Origin: Strobilurus pachycystidiatus
Lineage: Eukaryota > Basidiomycota > Agaricomycetes > Agaricales > Physalacriaceae
Length of the DNA stretch: 64,000 nucleotides
Assembly (NCBI GenBank): GCA_019915135.1
Contig: JAHLMK010000003.1
Coordinates: 1,178,001-1,242,000, forward strand
Direction of reading: 5' to 3'
Position numbers and translations under genes: made by a program. Below, one piece after another: positions 9,938-21,673 of the stretch; positions within the stretch are counted from its first letter, which is position 1, and every line of letters begins with the position of its first letter. The notes beneath the pieces were generated by a model. That model did not search any database. It was given only the letters and a program-made list of their open reading frames with translations, and had not been told where the DNA came from.

Positions 9938-11770
9938 ATGGTCAGCAAGAAAACGAAATTGGCGCGACGGGCGGCCAAGGAGGCGGAACTGACGTGCGTA
10001 CACCCGCCCACCTCCTCGCGAACCGAATCATTGACAGCAGCAGCCCAAGCGAAACTGTCCCGTCTGCCTCAGCAACACCCACCCCAGAGCCCGAGCCTGC
10101 GCAGGAAGAAGCGGACCCCATCGCGCGCGCTGAAAGGACCAAAGAGCAGGGCAATGCGTCGTTCCGCCTCAAAAAGTACAGCGAAGCCATCGATTTCTAC
10201 AGCCAGGCCATAGGTACATCGCAGACGCCTCGAAATCCGCATACCGTCGCGCTAATCTCCCACTCCCAGCGCTCAACCCGGCCGAGCCCGCCTATCTCAC
10301 CAATCGCGCCGCATCCAATATGGCGCTCAAACGCTACCGCCGTGCGCTCGACGACTGCCAGCTTGCGGCGTCCCTGCAGTCAGCGGCACCCTCTCCGAAA
10401 ACTCTGCTCCGCCTCGCGCGCTGTCAGGCTGCGCTCGGTCTCGCCACCCCCGCGCTCTCCACGCTGAATGCCATCGAGCCGCAGGATGACGCCGTCATAG
10501 CACTCAGGAAGAAACTCAACGAGCTCGAGGCGCACCTACGGAACTTTGACGCCGCCCGCAAAAAGAAAGACTGGGGCATGGCGCGTCTTTCGCTCGAAAA
10601 GTGCATGCAGGGCATCGAGGCGGAGGGCGAGGAGGTCCCCACCGACTGGAGGATATGGCGAGTCGAGCTCGAGCTGGCGAAAGCCAACTGGGATGCCGCA
10701 AATCAATACGCAAAGTAAGTTTCATACCCAATCTAATCAGGATCCTCGCACTAAGACCTTCTAGCGACGCTCTTCGCATGAAGCCCAACTCGCCAGAAGT
10801 GCTATCATTGCGTGGTCTTGTGCTGTTCCTCGACGGCAAACTCCCTTCGGCCATTACACACGCGGCGAACGCACTCCGACTAGATCCATCTTATGAACCG
10901 GCTCAGCGTCTTCGGAAGAGAATAAAAGACGTGGAGCGGCTCAAGGACGAGGGAAACGCCTTGTTCAAGGCTGGGCAGCTGCAGCAGGCCGTCGAGAAGT
11001 ACGGCGAGGCGCTCGACCGTGTCGGCAGTGCCGAGGAGGAGGGCAAGGGTGGTCAGATCCGTGCAACGCTCCTTTCAAATAGGGCGACGACGTTGGTCAA
11101 GGTCAGTGTGATCAGTTTCGTTCAATTGTCATGTAGCAAACAACCACCACAGCTCAGTCAACACGAAGAGGCGCTCGCGGACATCGAAGCATCTCTCGTG
11201 CTGTCAACGCGGTCATTCAAGGCATACCGAACGCGTGCCCGTATCCACCTCCACCTCGAAGCCTACGACAAGGCCGTGGCAGACTTCAAGTCCGCCATCC
11301 AATACGCCCAGGACGACGTCGGCTTCTCCAGCGACCGCGACGTCAAGGAGCTCAAGTCCGAACTCAAAAAGGCCGAGGCCGCGCTCAAGCGGAGCAAGAC
11401 CAAGGACTACTACAAGATCCTCGGGATCGCGCGCGACTGCACCGAGGCGGACATCAAGAAGGGGTACCGCCGGGAGAGCCTCAAGCACCATCCGGACAAG
11501 GGCGGCGATGAGGAGAAGTTCAAGCTTGTCGTGGAGGCGCATAGTGTGCTGTCGGACCCTGAGCGGAGGGAGCGCTATGATCTGGGCGAGGACGAGGACG
11601 GGATGAATGATGGCGGGGGTGGGTTTGGCGGCGGCGGGATGGGAGGCATGAGCCAGGCGGACCTCGCGAACCTGTTTGCGCAGTTCTCTGGCGGTGGGTT
11701 TGGAGGATCTAGAGGCGGGGGCGGGTTCGGCCACTCGCATGGCGGATACTCGCAAGGGTTCTCCTTCTAA
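9938..11770 (+). CDS. TPR-DnaJ co-chaperone (DNAJC7/Tpr2-like)
   Basis: Cytosolic J-domain co-chaperone that hands clients between Hsp70 and Hsp90 by family analogy. Five exons in phase: 9938-9993, 10038-10213, 10270-10714, 10765-11101 and 11153-11770, giving 543 residues. Seen: a short basic N-terminus; a Ser/Pro linker; a first TPR block from ERTKEQGNASFRLKKYSEAI; a second from RLKDEGNALFKAGQLQQAVEKYGEAL and YRTRARIHLHLEAYDKAVADF; then a J domain KDYYKILGIARD with the HPD tripeptide in LKHHPDKGG; and a Gly-rich tail with GGGFGG blocks. This domain order and length match DNAJC7-type proteins. Start chosen at MVSKKTK because the upstream frame has no conserved content. Introns are 44-56 bp. 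Confidence 0.92.
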
Positions 11771-12400
11771 TTTAGACTTGTCCCCACGTACTATACATAT
11801 TGACTCATTTTTCCTATCATAAATACCCACTAACTGCATGTTTTGCGTCAGCTTGTGACTCAGGCTGTTCATACGCGTCGTCAGCTTGCGCAGCTACTGA
11901 TTTTCACAGTACTTTTGTGAGTCATTGGCTGGACTATATAACGCGTCGATCGCCCATCACTGCACCCTTCTTCCAACGCCCACTGTCCGGCTACTGTGAC
12001 CAAGAAACCAAGCCCACACTCGTGCATGTCGACTCTGGTCATATTTTTGTACGCAAGCAAATCTGTCTCGTCCCGGTCTTTCTTGGATATCTACGCTCAA
12101 CCGGCCGACCTACTGTAACCAAGAAACTAAGCCCGCACTCGCGAATTTTGACTCTGGTCATCTTCTGTATTCGAGCAAATCTGTCTCTCAAATGCTGGAC
12201 TCTGCCTTGGTTGGTGTGTGTGGATGAAGGACTACATACATTGTTCGTTGTTCGTGCTAAAGAGGTGGGTAATAAAACTACATAACTAAGTGATAACAGT
12301 ACTAACAATTGGGTGATAAGGATACAATGTCTGGGTATGTGGAGCAAGGGGTATCGTTTACAATGCATAGCGCGACAGGATGGGATGGATGGAAGACGCG

Positions 12401-13036
12401 CTATGACGAAACGACCAGGTGCCACACATCGGGGCTGCGCGAGCTCGCGGGGCTCAGCCCGCGGAACACGGGCTTGGACACGCCCAGGAAGTCCACGCGC
12501 TTGACGCCCTTCTGTCTCTCCATCGCCTGCACGTGCGCGCTGTCGTGGCAGCCCGCGATGCGGGCGTTGAACGCCATCTGGACGGCCTGGTAGTGTGCGC
12601 GGCCGCTGGCAAAGAGCTCCGTGCCCTCGTGGTCGCTCACCGGCGCGCGGACCTGCGTGTACAGGCCTTCGAGGACGTCGCGCACGGACACATACGGTGC
12701 CGCGCGCGCTTGGATGCGGATCTGCCATCTGGCATTGGCGGGGTGATTGATGATAAGCATCGGCATCGCCGGGAAGGTTGCTGGCATGTCGAGTTCGTGC
12801 TTGGGGAAGTGGCCCGAGCGGAGGATGTTCTCGACGGGGAGGGTGAGGTCGCACGTGAATGGCTGGTACTGTGCAGGTGCGAGAATGGGGTTTATCTTGC
12901 ACGACATGGATGGGAGGGGGATATACGAGGCACCGTATGATCCTGCGATGGGTGATGCGGCCGGGAGCGCGAGATAAGGCGCTGGCGCCGGCGTTGCTGC
13001 GTACTGGGGCTGGGGCGGGTAGTGGATTCCGGGCAT
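12401..13036 (-). CDS. DUF6699-family protein
   Basis: 211 residues, apparently one exon, starting MPGIHYPPQPQY. The N-terminal 60 residues are Pro/Ala/Tyr-rich and low complexity. The rest carries features I associate with the agaricomycete-expanded DUF6699 family: a hydrophobic INPILAPAQYQPFTCDLTLP segment, then ATFPAMPMLIINHPANARWQIRIQ, a helical YVSVRDVLEGLYTQVRAPV and a C-terminal RVDFLGVSKPVFRGLS. Function is unknown. The gene is convergent with the DnaJ gene; the 630-bp gap between them contains a direct repeat around 11990-12190 (the segments ...GACC/AACCAAGAAAC...GACTCTGGTCAT). The family call is from memory of the fold pattern. Confidence 0.75.
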   Translation of the reverse strand: MPGIHYPPQPQYAATPAPAPYLALPAASPIAGSYGASYIPLPSMSCKINPILAPAQYQPFTCDLTLPVENILRSGHFPKHELDMPATFPAMPMLIINHPANARWQIRIQARAAPYVSVRDVLEGLYTQVRAPVSDHEGTELFASGRAHYQAVQMAFNARIAGCHDSAHVQAMERQKGVKRVDFLGVSKPVFRGLSPASSRSPDVWHLVVSS

Positions 13037-14024
13037 CGTGGTGTAGAGGGTGCGGATGGACCGTATCCTCTCCGAGAGTGATTCATTTTATACACGCGTG
13101 GCCGTAAGGTATTGACTCTTCGCAAGGCGATGTTTGGAAAATCCGGAATGGCGCACCGTGTCAAGGTGAGTCACAGCCTCTCATGGATCATCACAGACTT
13201 ACCCCATCCTCATCAGGTCCGAAACGTAAAGTCCCAATCTGTCCCCATACCCGTGTCACGCCACCCCGGAAGCGCAGACAGATTGTCAGTCCTTGTTGCT
13301 TTCTGTCTAGATCTGACTCAACGTCAAGATATTCTTAATCTCCCAGTCGTTGTGACTCTACGTGGACTCTCGAGTACCCTTTCCTAATACACAGCTTTGC
13401 CAATGGGATCTAAGTGTACCCATTGACATCCTTCCGATGCCGCACATCCACGTCCTTCCATCCAACAGCTAACCTCCAATAATAGTAGCTGGCTGGAATT
13501 CTAATCAACAGCTACGAGCACTGCCTCTGCGCGTCACGACGGCAAGGCATCGCGCTTAACGCGCGGTCTGCGCGAGTTTAGCGCCGTGCATCATCGCCGT
13601 ATATCAAACGCCAGATAACCATCTCTGTGCTGCTGCGTCATGATTGTCGGACTAGGCACAAACAGAACATTGTCATCCTGCGAAGCCTCGAGGCTTGAAG
13701 TCATCGTTGCGCAGAGTTATGTATGCAACAGACACGTAGACTCTCGCCGAGATCCCAAAATACCCACTCACAAGTAGGCGCCTGCACAGGCTCATAGTAG
13801 CTGTTTGAACTTCCAGAAGGCTGCACCGCCCCGAACAAACCACCGTCCACGTCGCATTCTAGAAAACCAAACGCTGGACACTCTTCATTTAATTCCACAA
13901 CAGCTGTAAGAACGCGAAATAAGTAATATAGGTATCGATTCCATCTCCTACACAGTTTACATCAATGACCTGGCTCCGAGTCCGATTCCAGTGCCTTACG
14001 TGGCAGTGGTTGTCGTCCGTCCGC
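13037..14024. other. Intergenic region, nothing supported
   Basis: Promoter side of the DUF6699 gene and 3' side of the BAR-SH3 gene. A 65-codon minus-strand ORF at 13701-13898 has no recognisable features or splice context and is not called. Confidence 0.5.
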
Positions 14025-15883
14025 CTACGTGTCCTGGACATAGTTGCCTATTCATCCATCACCCCACATTCAGTAAAGTATTCAGTTGACAACAGCAATA
14101 CGCACCGGGGAACACGCCCTGCTGACCATTCAGTCTCCCTGTCCACCAATCTTCCGCACTGCCAGTCTTCTCCACGATCTCTATCCTGTCCCCAACATTG
14201 AACGACAGATCACCATCAGCCTGCGCAGCAAAGTCGTACAGCGCAACCACGTATTGGACCGCAGGCTTGGGCTTGGGCTTGTTCGGGGGCGGCGGAGGTG
14301 GTGCACGTTTCGCTGCTGCCGCCGCTGATGCCGCAGGCGTATACGGAGGAGGCGGCGCAGCAACCGCACCAGGAGGTGGTGGCGGTGCTTTTTTGGCAAA
14401 GGTCGACGCGGTCGACGGTCCGCGCGACAGTGGGGGCGATCTCAACGAGGAAGAAGTAGTCGACGTGGTCGCGGATGATGCGGAGCGCCCGAGGGTTGAT
14501 CCGGAGCGATTCTGCTGCACGAGCTTGGCTGCGTCCTTCGCTTAGCGCGAGCTGCGTAGTGAATAGTAATACACTCACAGACTGAGATTATCCTCTTGGT
14601 GATGCCAAGTTCCTCAATCCGACTCCAGGCATCAGTGCGGTTAGCCTCGAACGCCTCGGCGATCTCGTTGCCCGGAATGTTGGAGATCTCATATTTGGCT
14701 TCCTCGGCGAATCCGTTCATTTTCTCCAAGATGAGATAGAAGATGTTCAATCTGGGTGGATGTGAGCGAGGTAGAGATTATGACACAGCCGGGCATGCAA
14801 TAGTTGCGGTCGGAACATGTCACTGAAGGTGAACATGCTGAGCTTTCGGAATCCCTTTGTATATGGGAGAGATTCCAAAAGCTCACCAAAGGCAAATGGC
14901 CATATTCCGACCGTGCCTTATGCACACCTCTAGTGTAGGACAAGACGTGACATACTGCATGTAGAAGAAGGAATGGAAAAGCGGGTCTATGAACTGCGTC
15001 GAGAGTGTCATGAAGCGAGGTAGGTCATTCTTCAAAGCAGTATTGATGTAGTCGTATTCATTTGTCGCGAGTTCAAAGTCTTGCTCAAGCTGGAACGGAT
15101 GGTTTTAGGAGGACCCCAAAAGATCAACGGCGAACATACCTTGAACAGATTCTTCTCATCACTCAACGACTTCTCCTTCTTGTCCCTCAGTTTCGTCAGG
15201 GAGTTGTTGAAGCGATCGTAATCCGTCAACTATCGCACGATGAGTTGAACGTACAGGAGGTAGAAGACGCGCCGCACCTTGTGTTCCCGCTTGGTGATAC
15301 TCTTCCTGATCATCTTCAGTATAGTCTGCAGCTCCTTAGTGGGACCCATGATTCGGCTCTCGATGAGCTCCAGCTCCGGGCCGATGCTGCCGCGGAGGTC
15401 GTCCATGGCGGTCTGGTACTTGTCCACGCTGTGAATGGTGTGCGCAGCCTCTGGGTGTTTGCCAAGTAGGTCATATTCGCCCGAGATGGGATGCATGATC
15501 GTTCCAAAGTGGGTTGCGTATCCCGCTCCGCAAGTAAAGAGGCCTGTCGCACGCAAAGGTCAGGGCGCCGAGCGGGACACTTGGGAATATGCGCAGCAGT
15601 ACCGTTGACGGCGTCCATGAACGACTTGCAGTCCTTCATGAGCTTCTCCGATGCCTGCTCCATCGTGGCAAAGTGCCGGTTGTATTCATCGAATTCTGGA
15701 TCATTGCTCTCTGTGTCGCTGTTGTTGACGATGTCCGAGACTGGAAGTGCGGGGACGACTGACTTTTGGACATGCCAACTTTGGATGTCACCATAAACGG
15801 CGTTCTGTTCCGATGAGTTACGCCGGGCGAGGCGTGGATGGATATGGCGCGCACCGCTTGACTGCTTTCGTGAACCCCTTCAT
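14025..15883 (-). CDS. RVS167: BAR-SH3 protein, Rvs167/Hob1 (amphiphysin) family
   Basis: Binds curved membranes and links them to actin during endocytosis. Nine exons were assembled by phase: the first codes [10 protein letters not shown], then [13 protein letters not shown], the BAR domain over exons 3-7 ([93 protein letters not shown]), a linker with Pro runs ([17 protein letters not shown]), and an SH3 domain ([21 protein letters not shown], then [18 protein letters not shown]). The last exon codes only NYVQDT and stop; reading past the donor instead would destroy the conserved SH3 end. N-BAR-linker-SH3 order matches RVS167/hob1. Small exons and introns of about 50 bp are usual here. Confidence 0.92.
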
Positions 15884-17081
15884 GATGACTAGCCCGTGGA
15901 CGACGGCGGCGACGACGGTGACGGGAGGGGAGAAGAGTACGCGGAATCGATATGCCTGCACTGCCGCCGAGGATGCTGAGCTTTCCCACGCTTGGTGATG
16001 ACACCTGCTCGATGACTAGGATACCGTTCAACACTGCACATCCCGACTCATACAGATGATACGTGCAATATCCCAGAGTATCAGCTTCGTCTGGGAGCAA
16101 TCCGAACTTGGAGCTGGATGTCGGAATTTCAGCCCCCCAGGTTGTTTTGATGGAACCATACAGACTCATTAGAGCATATTCGCAGCGCCCCAAATTTCGC
16201 CAAAATTCACTCCAGCGTCCAAAACGGAAAAGTCCGAACGCTTTTCTCCCAAGTCCGCTAAGTCCGTCGTGACCCCTCTTCGAGAGTGCACCTGTGGTTA
16301 CTGGTCCCAATGCCTCCCATCCCCCACACAAAGTGGACAGTTGTGTAGTACATCTAACAATGGGTTATCTGAAAGCTTCAACGGAGAAAAACCATTGTGA
16401 ACTCAAGGAGAACTGGCGCTACTTCAGCGGGCAGTCACAATCAGTCACAGGCCAAAACCGGACACGGCATCGTTTCGGCGAAATAGCGACCAAGGCACGC
16501 GAAATTTGGGAGCCTTGCGAATATGCTCTATTCAACACGGGGTCCGGACTCCGATACTTAGTTTCGAATCCCAGCCTCAATGGTCCGAGGAAGATACTCG
16601 TTCACCTTCCCTATAGATGAACGATTATCTTCACACATCGTTGAACTTGGTTACGAGATACCGTCCAGGAAGGATTTGCCTCCGTACACATGAGTCAAAG
16701 ATCATAATAAAATTAAATAGGTGGGGTTTCTGCTAACTTTAGGAGTCCATTCTTGACTTCCAACCGCCACAAGTGACAAAGTGTGAGTGATTGCAGCTTT
16801 TTTCATGTTTGCCATTATTGCTCTTTCAGTTTTTCTTTCAAGACGGCCTCCGAGTTCACACCTCTCTCAAACTACAACACTGACGAACGACATTCCAAGC
16901 GACACGCGAGCTCACACATCCTCTACATTGACAATCCTTTCACAGACTTCACGGACACCGGGCTGGATATGCAAAGCCAGTTTCTTGATTCAAGAGCCAG
17001 TTATTCGAAGTCAAGAGCCAGCTTCTCAAGAGCCAGTCCCTTGAAATCAAGAAAACTCTGAGGATCCTCCACGATTGTGCT
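15884..17081. other. Intergenic region with inverted-repeat copy
   Basis: No gene supported. It contains the right copy of the 440-bp inverted repeat (16525-16972), followed by a short stretch at 16973-17050 with three loose copies of CAAGAGCCAG. Confidence 0.55.
16525..16972 (-). repeat. Right copy of the inverted dispersed repeat
   Basis: Reverse complement of 8636-9075, diverged. The two copies enclose about 7.5 kb holding the DnaJ, DUF6699 and BAR-SH3 genes. Small ORFs within both copies are not conserved. Confidence 0.8.
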
Positions 17082-17794
17082 ATGTATAGCACACGCGAGC
17101 GTCTGCATGAGCAAGAGGAAAAGTTTACCAAACTGCAGGAGATTTATCGCACGGACGTGATCAATGTCATCCTATCGAGTACGTCGAGCCTTTATCATAC
17201 ATAGCTGAAAGCCCTGACCGTGAGGCTCTGCAGTGTGCCACGCTATCGTCTTTGACACGAACTCATCACCTCAAGATCCTAGCCTCGAGAAGCCCACGAG
17301 GGGACGAACAGTTTTGACGGAGTCCGATGTCTCCTCTCTGAAGAGAAAAACCGGTAAATGCGCGAACCTCACCAGTGAGTAGCAATTGTTCCTGACTTTG
17401 ACGAATTCTGACTACTCCAAAGTTATCGACATCGTCCAATAGAAAGCTCAGTGCTCTATAAATACCGCACTCCGGGAAAAGGCGCTGTCATGTCTCACCG
17501 ACGCGCAACGGGCATTCGCGACTGGCAGCATCACCAGCCGAGGACAGAACAACTTGAAGTTACACGACATAGATCCACATCTGAAGTCGTCCACGTCCTT
17601 TGCCCGTGAGATCATCAGCGATGCGAAATGATCCCCGCCTGAGCGAGAGCGATGTCGAGGCACTCATCACCACTGCCTTGGGCAAAGATCTGCTCGTCGC
17701 CGACGGTGATACGCGTGATGAGATGGGCGAAGTTATCAGGAGCATCGCCCGGCACAGGGAATTTATTGTAGATTTAGAAAGTTCTAATCTTTAG
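17082..17794 (+). pseudogene. Small spliced hypothetical gene, frameshifted near 17620
   Basis: Family not recognised. Three exons fit in phase: 17082-17178, 17234-17374 and 17443-17631, with introns of 55 and 68 bp. The product is mostly helical and charged: it starts MYSTRERLHEQEEKFTKL, has a middle exon with DTNSSPQDPSLEKPTRG, and a third with KALSCLTDAQRAFATGSI, ending at TGA 17629. Immediately overlapping, another frame continues as a plausible C-terminus (MRNDPRLSESDVEALITTAL... to 17794) with similar composition. That suggests a one- or two-base lesion around 17600-17630 in a once longer protein. It could instead be a real short protein plus a chance ORF. Confidence 0.45.
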
Positions 17795-18126
17795 CGGTGA
17801 CCTAATTCACCTACTACAACCTCGTGTACTCTGCAATCACTACAACGTTATTTATCTTGCCGTTGTGTCTTTGTACAATATTCGCAAACCTTTCTCAGAT
17901 CTTCTCCTCGACGATCGGCCTGATGGCGAGTAACGACCTCAACTATATGGCATTGCAGAGCCACAGCCGTAGTATACAGGGACCCATTCATTTACATACA
18001 TACATGACTCTACATACCCTAAATTTTGAATTCAACATCGTACTAACAATTCGAATATCATGCAAATATCGTCCTCAAGCATGGAGGAACTCCCGTTTCA
18101 CACGGACAACGGGAGCGCGTACATGT

Positions 18127-19669
18127 TCAATAGTACTCATAGTAGGTGCGCCGAGTGGTCCCGTCAATCAAATCCAACGCATTCTGTTGTCCCTGCTGTC
18201 GCAGCCGCATCTCCGCCATCGACGACGCCAATCGCTGCTTCTCCCTCGCTTGCGCAAACTCCGACACCATCCTTACCCTCTTCAGAATCCTCTCGTCCGG
18301 CCACTCAGGAAGGACATGCCTCGGCAGGTCTCCCCACCCCTCGAATGCCGCGGGACGGTACTTGTTCAACACGCGCCACAGGCTGCCCCACTCTTTCGAG
18401 GGGTCAGAGAGAATTTCGACCGTGCTGATGTCTATGAAGCCTTTAAGCGTGAGCAGGGGCATCTTGGGCATGTTCTTCGTCTCTGCGACTGGTGCTATAT
18501 GGGTTCCGAGCATGGCATAGAACTGTGAAGATATGGAGGGCTGTGTTGATCCAGGCGGGTTGTGTCTGTCCTTGAGGACGTGCTCGATGGAGAAGAGGTC
18601 GAACGCGTTGGCGAGCGCGATGTCCGCCATGTTCTCCTTGGAACGGCCGAAAGCAGGATCTTGGGTTAGATTTGACCTCCCTGTGAAAGTGATGGAGATC
18701 AGTCAAGTTACTGAGCGAACAACACACGCTACTTGAATACTCACAAACGTTCTCGTGTAACTGATAACCACAATCATCCAAGAAGCTACTATAAGCCTCG
18801 GGGGTAAGATACCCAGAATACGTCGGATCCAAGTGTGTAAATATGACCGCGAAGAGCAGTTCGCCCACAGGCGTGGCGTTCATATGGCCATCGAATAACG
18901 GACCCCAACCCAAAGGAGTGTCTCGCGATTGAGCAGGTGGCGAATTAGATGTCGGATTGACTGGACGTGGGACATCGTATACCGGGGAAGGACTTGCTGG
19001 ACTACTACTATAACTGGTACTAGTCCTTCTTGGCGGTAACGGAGGAGGCTGGGATATTGGGCGACGAGAGGGAATTAGGGGTGGGGGTGGTGAGCGTGCA
19101 GCTGGAGGAGGAGAGCGCGCGGCTGGCGGTGGAGAGTGTGCAGGCGGTGGAGGAGAGTGTGCAGGCGCAGGAGGCGGGGCCGCCGGTCCTGAAGCATTGA
19201 CAGGCTCGGGCTCCGGCATTGTGGTAGTGGTAGCCGTAGCCTCGGGTACTGCAGCAGGAATAGGGATCGGCGGGATCGGGTCCGCCGTCGGATTGGCGGT
19301 GGGTTCAGGCGTGGCTGGGACGGGCGCGGGCGCAGGCGCAGGTGCTTCGGTAGGCGTATACTCAGGCAGTGAAGCAGGGATCGGGACAGGATCCGTTGGA
19401 TTGGCAGTCACTGGCACTGATCCCGCCGGATCCTCAGGATGAGCGCTGAACACCAGCTGGAAAGGCGACGCAACAGGCTCGACAGTCCTGTTGCCACTGT
19501 GAGACCAGATCTTCATCGGATGCGACAACAGGTGGTCGTGGTTAGCTTTCCCGCCCAGTGCGCACTCCGCGCAGAGATCGTAGTTCGAACAGGTCGCGCA
19601 TTGCAGACGCGGCTTGTCCCAGAGGATTACGCGGATGCAGAAATCGCATTGCGCGTTACCGGGCGCCAT
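18127..19669 (-). CDS. ZZ-type zinc-finger protein with Pro-rich linker and DUF7514-like C-terminus
   Basis: Two exons joined at a 52-bp intron around 18681-18732 (the codon split gives Trp before RSNLTQDPAFG). Seen: an N-terminal ZZ-like zinc finger, CDFC...CATCSNYDLCAEC...HDHLLSH (residues about 9-50), usually a protein-protein interaction module; a long low-complexity linker of Pro/Ala/Thr with TPEP and PPPAARS repeats; then a C-terminal helical domain beginning near LGWGPLFDGHMNATPVGELLF and running through FTHLDPTYSGYLTPEAYSSFLDDCGYQL and FIDISTVEILSDPSKEW. I associate this with the DUF7514 family of agaricomycetes (from memory). Start taken at MAPGNAQ; an in-frame ATG at 19720 would add 17 residues. 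The ending GTTRRTYYEYY is clear. Confidence 0.78.
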
Positions 19670-19720
19670 GATTTCGGAGGGAGGGCAGGCGACCTTGTGT
19701 TGGAGGCATTTATCAAGCAC

Positions 19721-20399
19721 TGTACCCAGGTACGATCAACGTCAGCGATGTCAATGTGCCATCAGCTGGGCAATATTGCTGGCCTATGAAGAGGCAGATA
19801 GGCAAGGGTGGACGCAAGGCAGTGACCGTAAGGTCAGGGAATATGCCACTTTCTTGATGCACAGCCTATAGAGTCAAGTCTAGGCAATAGTAGGCATAGG
19901 CTGACTCGGACGTTTGCATAAGGAAGCTTTTCGCGCTCACGTGGCGTTCCTCACCTGTTACCCACTGACCGAGTTGACCGTCGCCACGCCACGGAGGCAG
20001 GCTCTTTCCTTGACTTCAAATTCCGCTGATAACATCGACGTCCGACAGCTCGAAACATAATTCGAAGCTTCAGTTCTCCTCGGTCACCTTCATGCCATTC
20101 CGTCCCATGGTTCTCTGTCTGTAAGAATTCGATACACAAGTTCTGGCAACTACACCTTGAAGGGTATCCTACTTTTCACGCATGCACGGGGATGTCACAA
20201 CTGAAAGTCTCGTCGTTCGCCGCTCACTTCTACTAGATGGCTATAATGATTGGGATGAACGATGGTGTTCCCACTTATCCCACACTGTCCAAGAGGCACT
20301 ACTTATACACAATAGGTAAAATACACACTATACGCTACATACTGTACTCAAAACTCGATGTGCAACAACGTCGATGGCATTTGATGCAATGAGATCTAC
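19721..20399. other. Intergenic region, nothing supported
   Basis: Upstream of the ZZ-finger gene and downstream of the MITE-disrupted gene. A 62-codon ORF at 19951-20139 on the minus strand has no supporting features. Confidence 0.45.
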
Positions 20400-20409
20400 A
20401 TGGGCCCAA

Positions 20410-21673
20410 GCGGCCCGTTCTCCTTCAAGATTTATTTCACGGGCCAACCCGTCTATTTCTCACTGGGAGTAGCGGGGGGAGGGACGAAGGGCGTGTTGGC
20501 ACCTGGTGTTAGCGCCAGAGTGGGTATGCTGGTTCTTGTCAAGTCCGAGTCCGAATCTGGACAAATGCGGACGGGGATGCGAGAAGGCCTAGGAGAGGCT
20601 TTCGACTGGGGGACGGGGACGGCCACGGGCATCCGAATCTTAGCTTTGGTTCTGGAGGGCTACATACACAATCACGCGTCAGATGTAAGGCTCCAACCAT
20701 ATACTATATGTATACGCTCGCCAGCGAGGATATACATATAGGGTATAATATATAGTACTACTGTATATTATAGAGTATATATATTGTTTATACAGTTTCC
20801 ATTTCTTCTAGTTCCCATGGTCAGTTGGGTACCACCTTTCTTGATGTGTACTCACAGAAGTATATTCTGGCATGCACTAGGCCTCTGTGGCTGTATATAT
20901 CGTGATGTGGCGTCGCACTCATCGAGGTCAAGCTGTCCGCCGGGCTGATGCCGGGTCCGGCAGGCCGGTCATGTGCCTTTGCCGTGGTCTGGCCCCCAGC
21001 TCTGAGGCTTGCGGAAGAACGGCACGCACTTCCAATCAAGGTTAGACGAGTGCCGAGTGGGCCAGTCACCCACACCCTCACATCAGCTTGCCCGTATCCT
21101 TGTATTTGCACTACACCAGGAGCTAACTGTATACCATATACTATATGTATATCTACTCTATAGACCATCTCCGTGACATGGGCATATACATATACATATA
21201 CTTATACGGTACAACTGTATATATACAGTTATATATAATATTTAGTTGGAGCCTTAGTCAGATGTCAGCTGAACACGGCGGAGACATTCATCGCTTGCCT
21301 GTGCCTCTTTCCTAGTAGGCATCTTGCGGCTGCTAAGCAGCTCCTTCTGCAGCTTTTTGAACTCCTTATCGCGTGCCTCTGCCTCCTTCTTCAACCGCTC
21401 AATATCATTCTCGATTGCTTGAACACGATGCAAGATCGCTTGGTCGGCGGAGGTGGTGTGGACGCTGATTGATTGGTGGTTCGATTGGTGGTTCTGAATG
21501 ATGATGCAACCGTAGTAGTTGTTGACAAGATTGGGTATATGAGTAAGAGCAAGTGAGGGCCCGGGAGCTGCCAGTGATGGGGAAGGAATTGGTACTGTAG
21601 GTGGAGACAAGGGCGGCGTGGGGAGCACTGGATCTGGCATGACGATGGCGAAGGGGGAGATGATGAGCTGCAA
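20410..21673 (-). pseudogene. Coiled-coil hypothetical gene interrupted by a MITE
   Basis: The uninterrupted part (21673-21254) codes 139 residues: a Pro-rich N-terminus (PDPVLPTPPLSPPT), a middle with NYYGCIIIQNHQSNHQS, and a coiled coil (QAIENDIERLKKEAEARDKEFKKLQKEL split by few breaks). The stop codon TAA is the first three bases of the MITE terminal repeat. On the far side of the MITE the same frame resumes after one copy of the target duplication and stays open for over 30 codons to about 20560. A Pro-rich frame near 20465-20530 (TLALTPGANTPFVPP) may be a further exon. The gene is therefore probably truncated by the insertion. No family recognised; upstream exons are possible. Confidence 0.5.
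20678..21264. mobile_element. hAT-like MITE (571 bp) with 8-bp target duplication
   Basis: The element spans 20686-21256. Its ends are a 12-bp perfect inverted repeat, TAAGGCTCCAAC and GTTGGAGCCTTA. The flanks GTCAGATG (20678-20685 and 21257-21264) are a perfect 8-bp target-site duplication, the size made by hAT transposases. There is no transposase ORF. The interior is AT-rich near both ends with a repeated CCATATACTATATGTATA (about 20696 and 21132) and several TATA palindromes. Confidence 0.88.

Noticed and set aside
11213..11872. 219-codon minus-strand ORF
   Set aside because: Antisense shadow of the GC-rich DnaJ exon.
16550..16585. Sequence resembling a tRNA/SINE B box (TTTCGAATCCC)
   Set aside because: No cloverleaf or A box could be drawn around it; it lies inside the dispersed repeat.
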